Origin: Fulvivirga aurantia | GTDB lineage: Bacteria > Bacteroidota > Bacteroidia > Cytophagales > Cyclobacteriaceae | DNA: 12,935 nt | Assembly: GCF_009711475.1 (NCBI RefSeq) | Contig: NZ_SMMD01000876.1 | Location: forward strand, 1-12,935 | Reading direction: 5' to 3' | In this document: positions 12,835 through 12,935 of the stretch, piece after piece | Layout of the letters: the number at the start of each line of letters is the position of its first letter | Numbering within the stretch: the first letter of the stretch is position 1 | Translations under genes and position numbers: made by a program | Notes under the pieces: generated by a model | The model's database searches: none | What the model was told of the DNA's origin: nothing | Seen by the model: the letters and a program-made list of their open reading frames with translations, nothing else

Positions 12835-12935
12835 AAGATTTAATTTTTAATTTTCAGGTTAGACGTACTCTTGAGATTCAATCCCTCGCTGTTATTAAAG
12901 ATTTTTTACTTCAAAAATTGATAGTAGCTAAAAAA

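Noticed and set aside
12835..12935. Promoter for the Spy-like/barrel operon
   Set aside because: On the minus strand a TTG with 17-nt spacing to a TA-rich box and a CGTCTAA sequence can be found, but neither matches the housekeeping or a usual ECF consensus well enough to call.

Overview
The window looks like chromosome of a free-living Bacteroidota, probably of the Cytophagales type. This is an inference from three things: low-to-moderate GC, starts with weak or no Shine-Dalgarno sequence, and gene families typical of the phylum, such as a carboxypeptidase-regulatory/plug/beta-barrel outer-membrane protein and short LTxxQ (Spy/CpxP-like) periplasmic proteins. I see no tRNA, rRNA, CRISPR array, transposase or phage gene. 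Twelve protein genes are supported.

Layout. 1-502 has no gene and is packed with degenerate short intergenic repeats: three copies of a motif ending in TAACTTACTAAGT, and three imperfect palindromic modules ending in GGATGACG-like sequence. 503-3586 (minus strand) is a two-gene operon: a GCS2-type carboxylate-amine ligase fused to two CBS domains, followed 6 bp later by an aspartoacylase/succinylglutamate-desuccinylase-type zinc amidohydrolase. 3587-3812 is a divergent control region with three palindromes of core TGA-N6-TCA. 3813-8181 (plus strand) is a stress/energy block: tandem universal stress protein, DUF2267 protein, PPOX/Nim-like flavin protein, acetyl-CoA hydrolase/CoA-transferase, and a second tandem universal stress protein. 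Two further TGA-N6-TCA palindromes lie in the gaps of this block, so one CRP/FNR-superfamily regulator may control much of it. The gene content resembles oxygen-limitation or redox regulons elsewhere.

8230-9603 (plus strand) is a compact three-gene unit: an ECF sigma factor, a 102-aa single-pass membrane protein in the anti-sigma position, and a 157-aa membrane-anchored LTxxQ-type periplasmic protein. The order and protein types recall the CnrH/CnrY/CnrX sigma, anti-sigma and periplasmic sensor system, although the anti-sigma candidate has no recognisable family motif. Convergent to it, 12834-9707 (minus strand) is a two-gene operon of a secreted Spy-like protein and a 909-aa outer-membrane beta-barrel protein with a Gly/Arg-rich insert. 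Both units carry an LTxxQ-type protein, so the simplest reading is an envelope-sensing module beside a candidate target operon. That link is inference.
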